Source: Nitrosomonas sp.
GTDB taxonomy: Bacteria > Pseudomonadota > Gammaproteobacteria > Burkholderiales > Nitrosomonadaceae
Length of the DNA stretch: 64,000 nt
NCBI RefSeq assembly: GCF_019752415.1
Contig: NZ_JAIEME010000010.1
Location: 1-64,000, forward strand
Direction of reading: 5' to 3'
Position numbers and translations under genes: made by a program
The notes under the pieces: model-generated
Told to the model about the DNA's origin: nothing
Databases searched by the model: none
The model's input: the letters and a program-made list of their open reading frames with translations, nothing else
Part shown: positions 22,982 through 33,981 of the stretch, piece after piece
Layout: each line of letters opens with the position of its first letter
Numbering within the stretch: position 1 is the stretch's first letter

Positions 22982-24138
22982 ACGTTTAGCCCCCGCAACC
23001 GCTGCCGGTTTTCCCAGTCAATCCGTAGTATTACTGCTAATGCAATACAATTTGCCGTGATACTGCTGCCACCAAAACTTAGCAACGGTAGTGTTAACCC
23101 TTTGGTGGGTAAAACGCCCATATTAACGCCCATATTGATTAATGCCTGTACACCGATCCAGATACCAACCCCTTGCGCTACTAATGCCGAGAAAGGATTA
23201 CCCAATTTTGCCGCCAACCTGCCGATGACAAAAGCGCGCATAATTAGCCAGACAAACAATAGGATAACTGCAGCTACTCCAACAAACCCAAGTTCCTCAG
23301 CCAACACAGAAAGTAAGAAATCAGTGTGCGCTTCAGGCAAATAGAAGAGTTTCTCGACACTGCCTCCCAAACCGACACCAAACCATTCGCCGCGTCCAAA
23401 TGCGATGAGCGCGTGGCTCAACTGATAGCCTTTTCCATACGGATCCGCCCAGGGATCCATAAATGCGACCACTCGAGCCATCCGGTATTCCGAGCTCAAA
23501 ATTAGTTCGTACAAACCAATGGCCAGAATACCAATTAGCGCAATGAATATTTTTAAACTGACGCCCCCCAGAAACAGGATAGACATAACCAGTGCGGTTA
23601 CTACAAAAAATGCGCCGAAATCAGGCTCCAGTAACAATAAAAATCCCACGATGGATAGAACTACTGTGATTGGAAGAAACCCTTTCAGGAAAGAATTTAA
23701 ATCGCCCGCTTTGCGACTAACATAGTCAGCGGTATATAAGACCATAAAAAGTTTCACAAACTCAGAGGGTTGAATATTCACTACATAAAGTGAAATCCAG
23801 CGCTGACTCCCATTCACTTCATGACCGATACCGGGAATCAAAACCAGTGCCAGCATCAGGACACTGATCATGAACACATAGGTGACATATTTCTGCCATA
23901 TCCGCATAGGCACCTGAAAGGTAACCAATCCCAACAGCAATCCGATAGCCAGATAAGCGCTGTGCCGTAATAAATAATAACCGGCACGGTCGGCACCAAA
24001 CTGCGCTTCTGCAATCGCAATGGAAGCTGAATAAATCATGATCAATCCAATACTCAACAACAGCACAACCGACCACACCAGTGCCTGATCGAAATCGGCC
24101 AGAACCCTTTGCTTCTGATTGTTTGCTTGATAGATCAT
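22978..24138 (-). CDS. ftsW: Peptidoglycan glycosyltransferase FtsW
   Basis: SEDS family; [42 protein letters not shown]. Confidence 0.96.
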   Translation of the reverse strand: MIYQANNQKQRVLADFDQALVWSVVLLLSIGLIMIYSASIAIAEAQFGADRAGYYLLRHSAYLAIGLLLGLVTFQVPMRIWQKYVTYVFMISVLMLALVLIPGIGHEVNGSQRWISLYVVNIQPSEFVKLFMVLYTADYVSRKAGDLNSFLKGFLPITVVLSIVGFLLLLEPDFGAFFVVTALVMSILFLGGVSLKIFIALIGILAIGLYELILSSEYRMARVVAFMDPWADPYGKGYQLSHALIAFGRGEWFGVGLGGSVEKLFYLPEAHTDFLLSVLAEELGFVGVAAVILLFVWLIMRAFVIGRLAAKLGNPFSALVAQGVGIWIGVQALINMGVNMGVLPTKGLTLPLLSFGGSSITANCIALAVILRIDWENRQRLRGLNV

Positions 24139-24141
24139 CAG

Positions 24142-25557
24142 TTAATGTTTTTTCTGTCCAAAACTAAAGAATTTGTTTTCAATATCTCTGACGGCTGCAA
24201 CAAATACTTCTGCGCGGTGTATATGATTTCTAAACATATCGAAGCTGGCGCAAGCGGGGGATAGCAATACCACATCTCCCGCTTGCGCAAGCAAAAAGCT
24301 TTTTTGCATAGCTTCTTCCATCGTTACTACAAAATGCAAAGGCACACCGCAATCTTTCAATTCGTCAGCAATGATTCCCGCATCACGACCAATTAGCACC
24401 ACTGCCCGGGCATTATTGGCAACCGCCTGTTTCATAAGTGAGAAATCTTGTCCCTTTCCATCACCGCCGGCAATCAATATGACATTCTGCTTCATGCCGT
24501 TAAGTGCTGCCACCGTTGCACCGACATTCGTACTTTTCGAATCATCATAGAAAGTAACGCCGTTAAACGCAGCAACCTTTTCCATCCGGTGCGGTAAACC
24601 ACGAAATTCCCGTAGCGCTGACAACAGCGGCTCCATGGATGTGCCTAATGCGCGACACATGGCCAATGCTGCTAGTGCATTGATAGCATTATGCAACCCA
24701 TTGACAACCAGCTCGGAGGTTTTCATTAATTGTAAATCCCCTTCCATCAGCCACAAATCATCCCCATCGTGCATGATGCCAAAATCTTTTTGCGTAGGGG
24801 ACTCATCCAAACCAAAAGTGATTTGCTTCCTGCTCGCCAATGCCATGGCACAGACACCCGGATCATTCCGGTTTAGTATCTGTATACCTTCATTACTCTT
24901 TTCATGTAAAAAAACTCTTGCTTTTGCCGCTACATAATCTTGCATACTGGTATAGCGATCTAAATGATCTTCACTCAAATTGAGTACTGTAGCTACATCT
25001 GCGTTCAGATTATGGGTCGTTTCCAATTGAAAGCTGGATGTTTCCAGAACCCAGGCTTGTGGCCAATTACCCGCATCTATTTGCTGCATGAGTGCATTTA
25101 AAACGGCGGGGCCAATATTGCCCGCCACTTCAACGTTCCAGCCTGATTTCTTCAACATAGCGCCAACCATTGCGGTTACTGTTGTCTTGCCATTCGATCC
25201 CGTAATAGCGATAACCTTAGGCTTTGGCATACCGCTTTGCTCAAGCGCCCAGGTAAAAAGAACCATGTCACCGATCACTGGTATTCCACGCTGTATGGCT
25301 TGTTGCACAAAAGGATCCGCCAACGGGACACCTGGACTCATTGCAATCATTTCGATGTCATCAAAAACTTTGTCTTCAAATTTTCCTTTGTACACCTTTA
25401 TAGCTGGATGTGTTTCCATGATTTCTTTCCAGTGCGGCGGTTCCAGCCGGCTATCTGCTGCACGTACGGTTGCACCCTGGCGCACTAGCCATTTCACCAT
25501 GGACAGGCCCGTTTCGCCCATTCCTAACACTAGTACTGTTTTATCTTGCAAAATCAT
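24142..25557 (-). CDS. murD: UDP-N-acetylmuramoylalanine--D-glutamate ligase
   Basis: [47 protein letters not shown]. Confidence 0.96.
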   Translation of the reverse strand: MILQDKTVLVLGMGETGLSMVKWLVRQGATVRAADSRLEPPHWKEIMETHPAIKVYKGKFEDKVFDDIEMIAMSPGVPLADPFVQQAIQRGIPVIGDMVLFTWALEQSGMPKPKVIAITGSNGKTTVTAMVGAMLKKSGWNVEVAGNIGPAVLNALMQQIDAGNWPQAWVLETSSFQLETTHNLNADVATVLNLSEDHLDRYTSMQDYVAAKARVFLHEKSNEGIQILNRNDPGVCAMALASRKQITFGLDESPTQKDFGIMHDGDDLWLMEGDLQLMKTSELVVNGLHNAINALAALAMCRALGTSMEPLLSALREFRGLPHRMEKVAAFNGVTFYDDSKSTNVGATVAALNGMKQNVILIAGGDGKGQDFSLMKQAVANNARAVVLIGRDAGIIADELKDCGVPLHFVVTMEEAMQKSFLLAQAGDVVLLSPACASFDMFRNHIHRAEVFVAAVRDIENKFFSFGQKKH

Positions 25558-26639
25558 CTTAATTTTAATGTTGATAATCCAATTAACACCAGGATGATGG
25601 TAATAATCCAGAATCTGACCACCACCTGATTTTCTTTCCAGCCTTTTAATTCAAAATGATGATGCAGTGGCGCCATGCGAAAAACACGTTTGCCCAGTAA
25701 TTTGAATGATGCTACCTGCAACATCACAGACAGCGCTTCCACCACAAAAACACCACCCATAATTACCAGCACAATCTCCTGGCGGACTATCACGGTGACG
25801 ATTCCCAATGCAGCACCCAAAGCCAGTGCACCCACATCACCCATAAATACTTCAGCGGGATAGGCGTTAAACCACAGAAAGGCAAGCCCAGCGCCTGCCA
25901 TGGCACCACAAAATACGGATAATTCTCCTGCATTGGGGATATAGGGAATTCCCAGATACTTTGCAAATACGACATGCCCTGCCACATAGGCAAAAACAGC
26001 CAGTGCGCTGCTGATCATGACAGTCGGCATAATCGCTAAACCATCCAACCCATCGGTAAGATTTACTGCATTGCTGGTGCCGACAATAACAAAATAGGTC
26101 AATATCACAAAGCCAGTGACTCCCAATGGAATCGCTACTTCCTTGAAGAATGGTACGATCATGTCCGTTTGTGCCGGCACTTCTGCAATCGAAACCAGAT
26201 ATAGTGCAACAATAATGGCAATCAGCGATTGCCAAAAGAATTTGACACCTGCAGAGAGCCCCTTTGGGTTGCGGTAGACTACTTTCCGATAATCGTCTAC
26301 CCAACCAATTGCACCAAATCCCAGAGTAGTCAGCAACACTACCCAGATGTATTGATTGCTTAAGTCAGCCCACAATAAGGTGGTGAGTACAATTGACATC
26401 ACTATCAAGGCACCGCCCATCGTCGGTGTACCCACTTTCACAAGATGCGTTTGCGGACCATCATCACGTACGGATTGGCCAATTTTGTAGGCGGTCAGCT
26501 TGCGTATCATCACCGGGCCGATGATGAAAGAAATAATCAATGCAGTCAGAGCAGCCAGCATAGTGCGTAAGGTAATATAACTAAATACATTAAAAGCACG
26601 GATATCCTGAGCCAACCATTGGGAAAGCGTTAGCAGCAT
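25554..26639 (-). CDS. mraY: Phospho-N-acetylmuramoyl-pentapeptide-transferase
   Basis: [51 protein letters not shown]. Confidence 0.97.
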   Translation of the reverse strand: MLLTLSQWLAQDIRAFNVFSYITLRTMLAALTALIISFIIGPVMIRKLTAYKIGQSVRDDGPQTHLVKVGTPTMGGALIVMSIVLTTLLWADLSNQYIWVVLLTTLGFGAIGWVDDYRKVVYRNPKGLSAGVKFFWQSLIAIIVALYLVSIAEVPAQTDMIVPFFKEVAIPLGVTGFVILTYFVIVGTSNAVNLTDGLDGLAIMPTVMISSALAVFAYVAGHVVFAKYLGIPYIPNAGELSVFCGAMAGAGLAFLWFNAYPAEVFMGDVGALALGAALGIVTVIVRQEIVLVIMGGVFVVEALSVMLQVASFKLLGKRVFRMAPLHHHFELKGWKENQVVVRFWIITIILVLIGLSTLKLR

Positions 26640-28039
26640 GGAATCCTCATGGGTTGTTCCAGTTGTCGGACCACTCGTTCCATATGCATAAAGCGCGATC
26701 CTTTCACCAACAGGGTGACATCATCGGCAAGCAAACTTTCGGTTGCATTGAGCAATTCGTCGATGGTGTTAAAATGTTGCGCACCTTTTCCAAATTCTTC
26801 TGTTGCGTAAGCGCTGAGTTCACCCAAAGTCAGCAATTGATCAAGCCCTGCATTGCGCGCATCTCTTCCAATCGTACGATGTAAATCAATGGCTGATTTG
26901 CCCAATTCGCCCATATCGCCGAGCACCAGTATTTTTTTCCCTACAGCTGCAGCCAGAACAGCCAGAGCAGCACGCACCGACTCTGGATTTGCGTTGTATG
27001 TATCGTCGATTAATAGTGCATGATGTAACCCCAGCTTTTTTTGCATCCGCCCTTGCACACTCCGAAATTGCTCCAATCCTGCTGCAATCATTTCTTTACT
27101 GATGCCCAATGCGGTCGCTGCGGCGGCTGCCGCAAGTGCGTTATAGACGTTATGCACACCTGGCGCCTGTAACTTTAATTCGACGACGCCATCCGGCAAT
27201 TTCAGCCGGATTTTGTTGACCAGTAAATCAATTTGATACTCGGCGCTTACCTGCGCTTTTTTCCGCAAACCAAAATCGACTATTTTACGTGTACCGGCAC
27301 ATTCACGCCACAATGTCGCATACTTGTCATCCGCATTAATAACAATTGCTCCTTGCTGATCGAGCCCGGTAAATATTTCAGCTTTGGCACGTGCTACTGC
27401 TTCAACCGAACCTAATCCTTCAATATGCGCAGCGCCTGCATTGGTAATCAGTGCTATGCTAGGTTTTACCAGCTGTGTCAAATAGGCAATTTCCCCAACA
27501 TGATTCATGCCCATTTCAATCACTGCATAACGATGCTGCTGCCGCAGCCGCAATAGCATTTGTGGCACACCAATGTCATTATTGAGATTACCTTCGGTTG
27601 CCAATACATAATCCGTCTGCGCATTGACTTCCGCTTTGCCAGTAGCTGTCGCCTGACGTAATATCGCTGCAAGCATTTCTTTGACTGTAGTCTTGCCGTT
27701 ACTGCCTGTGATTCCAATTACCGGTAGCGCAAAACGGCTTCTCCAGTGCGCCGCCAATTGCCCCAACCCCAATCGCGCATCTTTGACACGAATCAGGGGT
27801 AATCCGGCGGGCAGGTCATTGTCGTCAATCGCTTGTTGGATCATCGCGGCAATGGCGCCTTTCTCCTTAGCGCTGCTAACAAATTTGCTGCCATCAAATC
27901 TTTCTCCGGTTAAAGCGACGAACAAGTCACTCTCCCTAAGCGTGCGGCTATCTGTGCTCACTCCGGTGAATAGCACATCCTTTCCGCGCCAGTCGGCGTG
28001 CAATACGTCAGCAGCTTCCTTAACCGTCATCATGATCAC
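26630..28039 (-). CDS. murF: UDP-N-acetylmuramoyl-tripeptide--D-alanyl-D-alanine ligase
   Basis: [51 protein letters not shown]. Confidence 0.96.
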   Translation of the reverse strand: MIMMTVKEAADVLHADWRGKDVLFTGVSTDSRTLRESDLFVALTGERFDGSKFVSSAKEKGAIAAMIQQAIDDNDLPAGLPLIRVKDARLGLGQLAAHWRSRFALPVIGITGSNGKTTVKEMLAAILRQATATGKAEVNAQTDYVLATEGNLNNDIGVPQMLLRLRQQHRYAVIEMGMNHVGEIAYLTQLVKPSIALITNAGAAHIEGLGSVEAVARAKAEIFTGLDQQGAIVINADDKYATLWRECAGTRKIVDFGLRKKAQVSAEYQIDLLVNKIRLKLPDGVVELKLQAPGVHNVYNALAAAAAATALGISKEMIAAGLEQFRSVQGRMQKKLGLHHALLIDDTYNANPESVRAALAVLAAAVGKKILVLGDMGELGKSAIDLHRTIGRDARNAGLDQLLTLGELSAYATEEFGKGAQHFNTIDELLNATESLLADDVTLLVKGSRFMHMERVVRQLEQPMRIPCC

Positions 28040-29586
28040 ACTCGCACTTTCATCGCCAAATCCTTCAACACTTGTTGCACAACCTTCATATCATTAAAAG
28101 GAATTTTCTGTCCTTGTATTTCCTGAAATTTTTCATGGCCTTTACCTGCAATCAGAACAATATCGCCGGGTTGGGCATTATCGATGGCCTGATAAATTGC
28201 TAACGCCCGGTCGGCTTCTATTTGATAGCTCTTTTTGCTTGCTCCAGCAACAATATCTTGAATAATGCTCAAGGGATTTTCCGTACGCGGATTGTCACTG
28301 GTGAAAATGACCTCATCCGCCAGGCGCGTAGCCACTTCACCGACCATTACGCGCTTGCCTTTGTCGCGATCACCGCCGCAGCCTACGACACAAAACAAAC
28401 GCGCATTTTGCCCGGCTGTTCCTTTCTTTTGACTGGCGGTGCGTGAAAGCTCACGCAGTGTGCACAGCACTTTCTCCAATGCATCCGGGGTATGCGCGTA
28501 ATCCACGATAATAATAGGTTGACCAACCCCTTCATATTTCTCCATCCGGCCCGGAATAGGTTGTACGCTTTGAAGTGAACGGACTGCATCCGGTAAACGA
28601 ATTCCACTTGCCAACAAAGTTGCAACGACAGCCAGCAAGTTTGATGCATTGAATTTACCTAGCAAACCAATTCTCAAATGTTCGTGATTATCCTCAAACT
28701 CAATATCAAACTCCATACCCGCGATATCCACTTTGAGATTTGAGCCATAGATCATTTTGAATTGATTAGAATAACGTTCTTCTGGAAAATGAAATCCATA
28801 ACCTATTGTTATTACAGACTTATTAGCGAGCTGTCGCGATAACTCAACACCCAGTACATCATCCATATTGATGACCGCATACTTTAATTCCGGCCAAAAA
28901 AACAAACGCGCCTTAGCAGCTGCGTAAGTATCCATATCCTGATGATAATCCAGGTGATCACGCGATAAATTGGTAAGCACGGCAATAGAGAACGTTGTTC
29001 CGTTGAGTCTCCCTTGCACCAAGCCATGCGAAGATACTTCCATTGCTACACTCTGTGCACCCCGTTCGAGAAATTTTGCCAGCGAGCGTTGCAACAGCGT
29101 GGCTTCAGACGTTGTATTTTCACTCGCCTCTAATTCGCTACCAAAACCATTTCCCAATGTTCCCAGTACGGCCGTTTTCTTGCCTAAACTTGTCATGGCT
29201 TGTGCGTACCAGTGACTGCAGGATGTTTTTCCGTTGGTTCCAGTAATCCCGACCACCCATAATTTTTGTGAGGGATTACCATAAACACTACTGGCTATCA
29301 GTCCTGCTTTTGCTCGCAATTCATTGATCGCCAACGCGGGAATATGCCATTCCGGATTCCATGAAAAATTTTGTGGATCCCAGAGAACGGCATTGGCCCC
29401 GGCTGCGATTGCTTGCGGGATAAATTTACGCCCGTCAGTGACTTCACCCGCGTAGGCTAGAAACGTATCTCCGCGTTTTACCAGGCGGCTATCCGTGACG
29501 AGATTCTCAATAGGAACCCCGATCTCATCCAGAAGATGATTATCAAATAATTTTGATGCTTTCTTTTTGACGGTCATCAAACTCAT
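28036..29586 (-). CDS. murE: UDP-N-acetylmuramoyl-L-alanyl-D-glutamate--2,6-diaminopimelate ligase
   Basis: GITGTNGKTSCSHWYAQAM; VDYAHTPDALEKVL; TSDNPRTENPLSIIQDI (DNPR meso-DAP motif). Confidence 0.96.
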   Translation of the reverse strand: MSLMTVKKKASKLFDNHLLDEIGVPIENLVTDSRLVKRGDTFLAYAGEVTDGRKFIPQAIAAGANAVLWDPQNFSWNPEWHIPALAINELRAKAGLIASSVYGNPSQKLWVVGITGTNGKTSCSHWYAQAMTSLGKKTAVLGTLGNGFGSELEASENTTSEATLLQRSLAKFLERGAQSVAMEVSSHGLVQGRLNGTTFSIAVLTNLSRDHLDYHQDMDTYAAAKARLFFWPELKYAVINMDDVLGVELSRQLANKSVITIGYGFHFPEERYSNQFKMIYGSNLKVDIAGMEFDIEFEDNHEHLRIGLLGKFNASNLLAVVATLLASGIRLPDAVRSLQSVQPIPGRMEKYEGVGQPIIIVDYAHTPDALEKVLCTLRELSRTASQKKGTAGQNARLFCVVGCGGDRDKGKRVMVGEVATRLADEVIFTSDNPRTENPLSIIQDIVAGASKKSYQIEADRALAIYQAIDNAQPGDIVLIAGKGHEKFQEIQGQKIPFNDMKVVQQVLKDLAMKVRV

Positions 29587-31313
29587 CCTTCTTCATCCAT
29601 CTCGGGTGTTGCCGTAAAGGTAATCACATTATTGGCGGGCGCATCGGGTGGAATATTCATAATGCGTAATGCGCCGGACATTATCTTGTTGAAGACAGGC
29701 GCAGCCACAGCACCTCCAAAATATTTTCCTGCGGAGGGCTCATCAATCATCACCGCGATGATTAAGCGTGGATTTGATGCAGGCGCATAGCCCACAAAAG
29801 TTGAAATATAGCGTTTATTGGCATACTGACCATCGATCAGTTTATGTGCCGTTCCCGTTTTACCGGCGACGCGGTAGCCACTAATTTGCGCCAATGGTGC
29901 TGTGCCGCCGGGCTTGGTTGCCATCTCCAACATATTGCTCATTGCCAATGCAGTATGACGTGAGATCACGCGTTGCCCCATGACGGGCATCGTTTGCTTC
30001 AACAATGAGATTGGTTTTAATTCGCCGCCGCTGGTAAAGATTGTATAGGCGCGCGCTAATTGCATCAGACTGGTTGAAATGCCGTGTCCATATGACATAG
30101 TGGCTTGTTCAATCGTGCGCCATTTATTATAGGGTCGCAGTATTCCGCTGGCTTCTCCGGGAAAACCTGAGTTCGTCAGCATGCCAAACCCGGAGCGATT
30201 AAACATCTCCCACATCGTTTGCGACTCAAGTGACAAAGCTATTTTTGCTGTCCCGACATTACTCGACTGTTGGATTACCTCGGCAACTGTCAATTCTCCC
30301 TTATTATTGACATCGCGGATGGTTTTTCTGCCTACTTGCAGCGTTCCTGGTGATGTCTGCATGACCGTATCCGCATTCACTTTTCCTACTTCCATCGCGA
30401 TTGCTACAGTAAATGGTTTTAGCGTGGACCCAGGCTCGAAAGTATCAATCAGTGCACGATTGCGAAGTCTTTCATTATTGATCGTTGATCTTCGGTTTGG
30501 GTTATAAGCCGGTAAATTGGTCAACGCCAGAATTTCTCCCGTCTGCGCATCCAGTACAACAACGCTGCCAGCCTTGGCTTTATTGGCATTTACCGCGTCT
30601 TTTAGTTCGACATGCGCGCGATACTGAATTCTTCTATCGATTGACAAAACCAGATCTTGACCCGGTTTGGGCGGGCGGATATTTTCAATATCTTCGATGA
30701 TTCGCCCTTTGTTATCCTTGATAACACGACGGCTACCCAAAGCACCGGCAAGTGATTCCTGCCAACCGCGTTCGACACCTTCTTGACCTTCATCGTTAAT
30801 ATCAGTAAAACCCAGGACATGCGCGGCAAACTCACTTTCAGGATAGTATCGCTTGGATTCACTGGTTAAAAAAATACCCGGAATCTTTAACTTCATGATC
30901 TTCTCGGCGGCATCCGGAACCACTTGCCGTTTTAGATAAACAAATCGGCTGTTTTCTCTTTTAATCCGGTGATCTATCTCGGCCACACTAATTTCAAGTA
31001 AACCGGCTAATTGTTTTAGCTGCTCGGGGGTGATCTTTACTACTTTCGGATCGGCATATACCGATGCGATCGGTGAGCTGATCGCAAGGATTTGTCCATT
31101 CCGGTCTGTGATCATTCCCCGGTCTGCATTCATTTCTATAACCCGGCTATAGCGCAATTCTCCTTTTTGTTGCAAAAAATCATGGTGCATTCCCTGCAAG
31201 TAGGCTGCGCGCCCTGCCAAACTGACTAAACCCAGCACCAATAAAGTGAGCAATAGGAATGAGCGCCATGCCGATAATTTGATTTGCGGTATCTCGGGTT
31301 TTATTTTTATCAT
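29583..31313 (-). CDS. ftsI: Penicillin-binding protein 3 / FtsI transpeptidase
   Basis: FEPGSTLKPFTVAIAM (SxxK), QSSNVGTAKI (SxN), GKTGTAHK (KTG). Confidence 0.97.
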   Translation of the reverse strand: MIKIKPEIPQIKLSAWRSFLLLTLLVLGLVSLAGRAAYLQGMHHDFLQQKGELRYSRVIEMNADRGMITDRNGQILAISSPIASVYADPKVVKITPEQLKQLAGLLEISVAEIDHRIKRENSRFVYLKRQVVPDAAEKIMKLKIPGIFLTSESKRYYPESEFAAHVLGFTDINDEGQEGVERGWQESLAGALGSRRVIKDNKGRIIEDIENIRPPKPGQDLVLSIDRRIQYRAHVELKDAVNANKAKAGSVVVLDAQTGEILALTNLPAYNPNRRSTINNERLRNRALIDTFEPGSTLKPFTVAIAMEVGKVNADTVMQTSPGTLQVGRKTIRDVNNKGELTVAEVIQQSSNVGTAKIALSLESQTMWEMFNRSGFGMLTNSGFPGEASGILRPYNKWRTIEQATMSYGHGISTSLMQLARAYTIFTSGGELKPISLLKQTMPVMGQRVISRHTALAMSNMLEMATKPGGTAPLAQISGYRVAGKTGTAHKLIDGQYANKRYISTFVGYAPASNPRLIIAVMIDEPSAGKYFGGAVAAPVFNKIMSGALRIMNIPPDAPANNVITFTATPEMDEEG

Positions 31314-31612
31314 GGTTCAATGCCTTTCGGAGTTAATCGTTCCTCTGCATTGCTGATCGAAACAATTTGTATACTGGAGGTTGCGGGCACTGTCATATTC
31401 AGATTCTCTTTCGCAATCTGCTCGATGCGTCCGTGCATGATTAATGTGCTTTGCTCCAGTTGCAATCTTCCCCATTCCACGTCCAGTTTTCGCTCTATTC
31501 CTTTTTCGTTCTCCAGTGCCATAAAAAGCTTGCGGGCTGTATGTTGCGAGGTCACTATGCCCAGTGCGCAAGCAATCACTACAAAAATAAAGAAAATGTT
31601 CAGTTTGAACAT
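31310..31612 (-). CDS. ftsL: Cell division protein FtsL
   Basis: 100 aa, single N-terminal TM plus coiled coil, between rsmH and ftsI. Confidence 0.9.
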   Translation of the reverse strand: MFKLNIFFIFVVIACALGIVTSQHTARKLFMALENEKGIERKLDVEWGRLQLEQSTLIMHGRIEQIAKENLNMTVPATSSIQIVSISNAEERLTPKGIEP

Positions 31613-31616
31613 CCGA

Positions 31617-32561
31617 TTATCCGTTTAATGTCATTCTTTCGGCCACTCGCATCACCGCACTCCTTGCTCGCGCATTCTCTGCTACTTCCAGTTCGCCCGG
31701 ATGAATTGCTTTGCCAATTAAGCGCAACGTCTGTTTGCTGAACCGTTGCAGCTCCTTCTCTCGTAACGGCACGCCGCGAGGAAGCTCGTCAGTACTGGCA
31801 CCTGTCCGCATAAACTGTTTGACCATGCGATCTTCCAAAGAATGAAAACTGATCACCACTAACCTTCCCCCTGGATTCAACAATTCAACACATTGCGGCA
31901 AAACTAGCGACAGCTCCTCAAGCTCCTGATTGAGATAAATCCGTATCGCCTGAAAAGCACGCGTCGCCGGATGCCGGAAATTTTCCCGTTGACGCTGGCG
32001 CGTGCGAACGACCGCTGCGATGATCTCGGCAAGTTGTAATGTGGTAACAATAGGCTGCCGCGTTCTTGCCATAATAACCGCTCTTGCAATCTGCCTAGCA
32101 AACCGTTCTTCGCCATATTCTTTTATCACCCATTCCAGTTGATCTTCCGTAACCGCCGCCAGCCACTCTGCCGCAGTCTGCCCGCTACTTGTATCCATAC
32201 GCATATCCAGCGGACCTGCAGAACGAAAGCTGAATCCCCGCGAAATTTCTTCCAACTGCGGTGAGGACACCCCCAAATCCAACAGCACGCCATCAATTTT
32301 TGTGATACTCATTTCCTGCAAAATCTGCCGTATTCCGGAAAAACTGCTATGCCGGATACAAAATCGCTTGTCGGCAATCGCCTCACCTGATTTAACTGCA
32401 GCAGGATCTCTATCCAAGGCGATTAACCGGCCATGCTCACCCAGCCGCGACAGTATCAAGCGGCTATGTCCGCCACGTCCAAACGTTGCATCCACATAGA
32501 CACCATCCGGTTTTATCGCCAATGCATCAACCGCTTCCTGCAACAACACCGCAATATGCAT
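31617..32561 (-). CDS. rsmH: 16S rRNA (cytosine1402-N4)-methyltransferase RsmH
   Basis: HIAVLLQEAVDALAIKPDGVYVDATFGRGGHSRLIL; DLGVSSPQLEEISRGFSFR; GGRLVVISFHSLEDRMVK. Confidence 0.97.
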   Translation of the reverse strand: MHIAVLLQEAVDALAIKPDGVYVDATFGRGGHSRLILSRLGEHGRLIALDRDPAAVKSGEAIADKRFCIRHSSFSGIRQILQEMSITKIDGVLLDLGVSSPQLEEISRGFSFRSAGPLDMRMDTSSGQTAAEWLAAVTEDQLEWVIKEYGEERFARQIARAVIMARTRQPIVTTLQLAEIIAAVVRTRQRQRENFRHPATRAFQAIRIYLNQELEELSLVLPQCVELLNPGGRLVVISFHSLEDRMVKQFMRTGASTDELPRGVPLREKELQRFSKQTLRLIGKAIHPGELEVAENARARSAVMRVAERMTLNG

Positions 32562-32581
32562 CTGCCCGTTTTACCGTTTTA

Positions 32582-33028
32582 TCACAGCGAAAAGCCATCC
32601 AGCTCAGGCGGCATATCGCCATCCTTGAAAGCCAGTGCATTTTCTATCTGTAAATTCCATTGCGTTTCATCCCACAATTCAAATTTTGTGCCTTGACCAA
32701 CCAAAACCACATCTTTGGACAAACCAGCAAACTGACGCAGCGGTGGCGACACCAGAATACGACCGGCAGCATCCATCTCGACATCACAGGCATTACCTAC
32801 CAGCAACCTCTGCAAGTTGCGGGTTTTGGATTCAAAACTGGAAAGATTATTGAGTTTTTGTTCTATCGGTTCCCAGGCTGGCTGAGGATAAATCAACAAA
32901 CACTTTGAAGGATCAACAGTGACTATCAAGTGTCCTGTGCAGGAAGACATCAGTTCGCCACGGTATCTTGCGGGTATCGCAAGCCTACCTTTCGCATCCA
33001 GACTGAGCTGCGTGATGCCACGGAACAT
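32582..33028 (-). CDS. mraZ: Transcriptional regulator MraZ
   Basis: MFRGITQLSLDAKGRLAIPARYR and second AbrB-like repeat (DVEMDAAGRILVSPPLRQFAGL). Start set at MFRG, which matches the family start. Confidence 0.95.
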   Translation of the reverse strand: MFRGITQLSLDAKGRLAIPARYRGELMSSCTGHLIVTVDPSKCLLIYPQPAWEPIEQKLNNLSSFESKTRNLQRLLVGNACDVEMDAAGRILVSPPLRQFAGLSKDVVLVGQGTKFELWDETQWNLQIENALAFKDGDMPPELDGFSL

Positions 33029-33062
33029 GCTGTCTCCTTTTATTAAGGGAAAATTAATCGAG

Positions 33063-33101
33063 GCCCACCAAATTTTCCCACATTCTCCCACCAGATCCCA
33101 C
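33063..33101 (-). promoter_or_regulatory. MraZ operator: direct TGGGA repeats at 10-bp period upstream of mraZ
   Basis: On the minus strand GTGGGA TCTG GTGGGA GAAT GTGGGA. TCCCAC on + at 33076-33081, 33086-33091 and 33096-33101, plus a GCCCAC at 33063-33068. Confidence 0.85.
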
Positions 33102-33261
33102 TTTAATCAAAAAACAGACGATAGTCAAGCAAGAATTGGGAAGTTTATAGTTATATGACAAAGACTTAATGACAAAGCCGATTGCAATCCAATAAGCAAT
33201 AAAATGTTCAAATAAATAAGAGAGATAGAAGAAATACTCAATGTGAATTGTTAGTTCTATT

Positions 33262-33963
33262 TTGAGAATGACTCCGAACAAGCTTGTTTTACCGCTGGAA
33301 AAATCGCACACTCTCCGCGTTCAACAATCCCACTTCAGCAGAGTTATGACACCGTTATACTGGACACAAGCGATACAGGAACTGGCTGCATGCGATACAG
33401 TCATGCAGCAGTTAATCCGGCAATTTGAAGACGCCACGCTCACTTCACGGGGCTGTGCTTTCACCACCCTGGCGCGTTCCATCGTCGGGCAGCAGATTTC
33501 CGTCAAAGCTGCCGAAAGCGTTTGGCAAAAAGTAATCCGCACCATTCCGGACATGACACCGCACACGATTGCTACAGCAGAACAGGATTTATTGCGAACC
33601 TGCGGATTATCCGCACGAAAAATAACCTACCTGCAGGATTTGTCGCGGCATTTCACCGAAGGGAGTTTGAATGAAACTACATGGACTGATAGGGATGACG
33701 AAACCATCATCAAACAACTGACCGAAGTGAAAGGAATAGGGCGCTGGACCGCGGAAATGTTCCTGATTTTTCACCTGCAGCGCCCGGATGTCCTGCCGCT
33801 GGACGATATCGGATTACAACGCGCGATCAGTCAACACTATTTTGACAAGCAATCGGTAGACAAAAAAACTATGCTCGAACTCGCTAAACCTTGGCAGCCC
33901 TGGCGCTCGGTCGCGACGTGGTATTTATGGCGTAGTTTGGATCCGCTGCCGGTGGCCTACTAA
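33262..33963 (+). CDS. DNA-3-methyladenine glycosylase II (HhH-GPD family)
   Basis: ARSIVGQQISVKAAESVWQKV; LTEVKGIGRWTAEMFLIFHLQRPDVLPLDDIGLQRA; PWRSVATWYLWRSLD. Real start may be MTPLYWTQ at 33346. Confidence 0.93.
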   Translation: MRMTPNKLVLPLEKSHTLRVQQSHFSRVMTPLYWTQAIQELAACDTVMQQLIRQFEDATLTSRGCAFTTLARSIVGQQISVKAAESVWQKVIRTIPDMTPHTIATAEQDLLRTCGLSARKITYLQDLSRHFTEGSLNETTWTDRDDETIIKQLTEVKGIGRWTAEMFLIFHLQRPDVLPLDDIGLQRAISQHYFDKQSVDKKTMLELAKPWQPWRSVATWYLWRSLDPLPVAY

Positions 33964-33981
33964 GCTGCTAACTTATTTAGA

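Noticed and set aside
25088-25597. 169-aa plus-strand ORF opposite murD/mraY
   Set aside because: Antisense shadow ORF; spans the end of two conserved genes.
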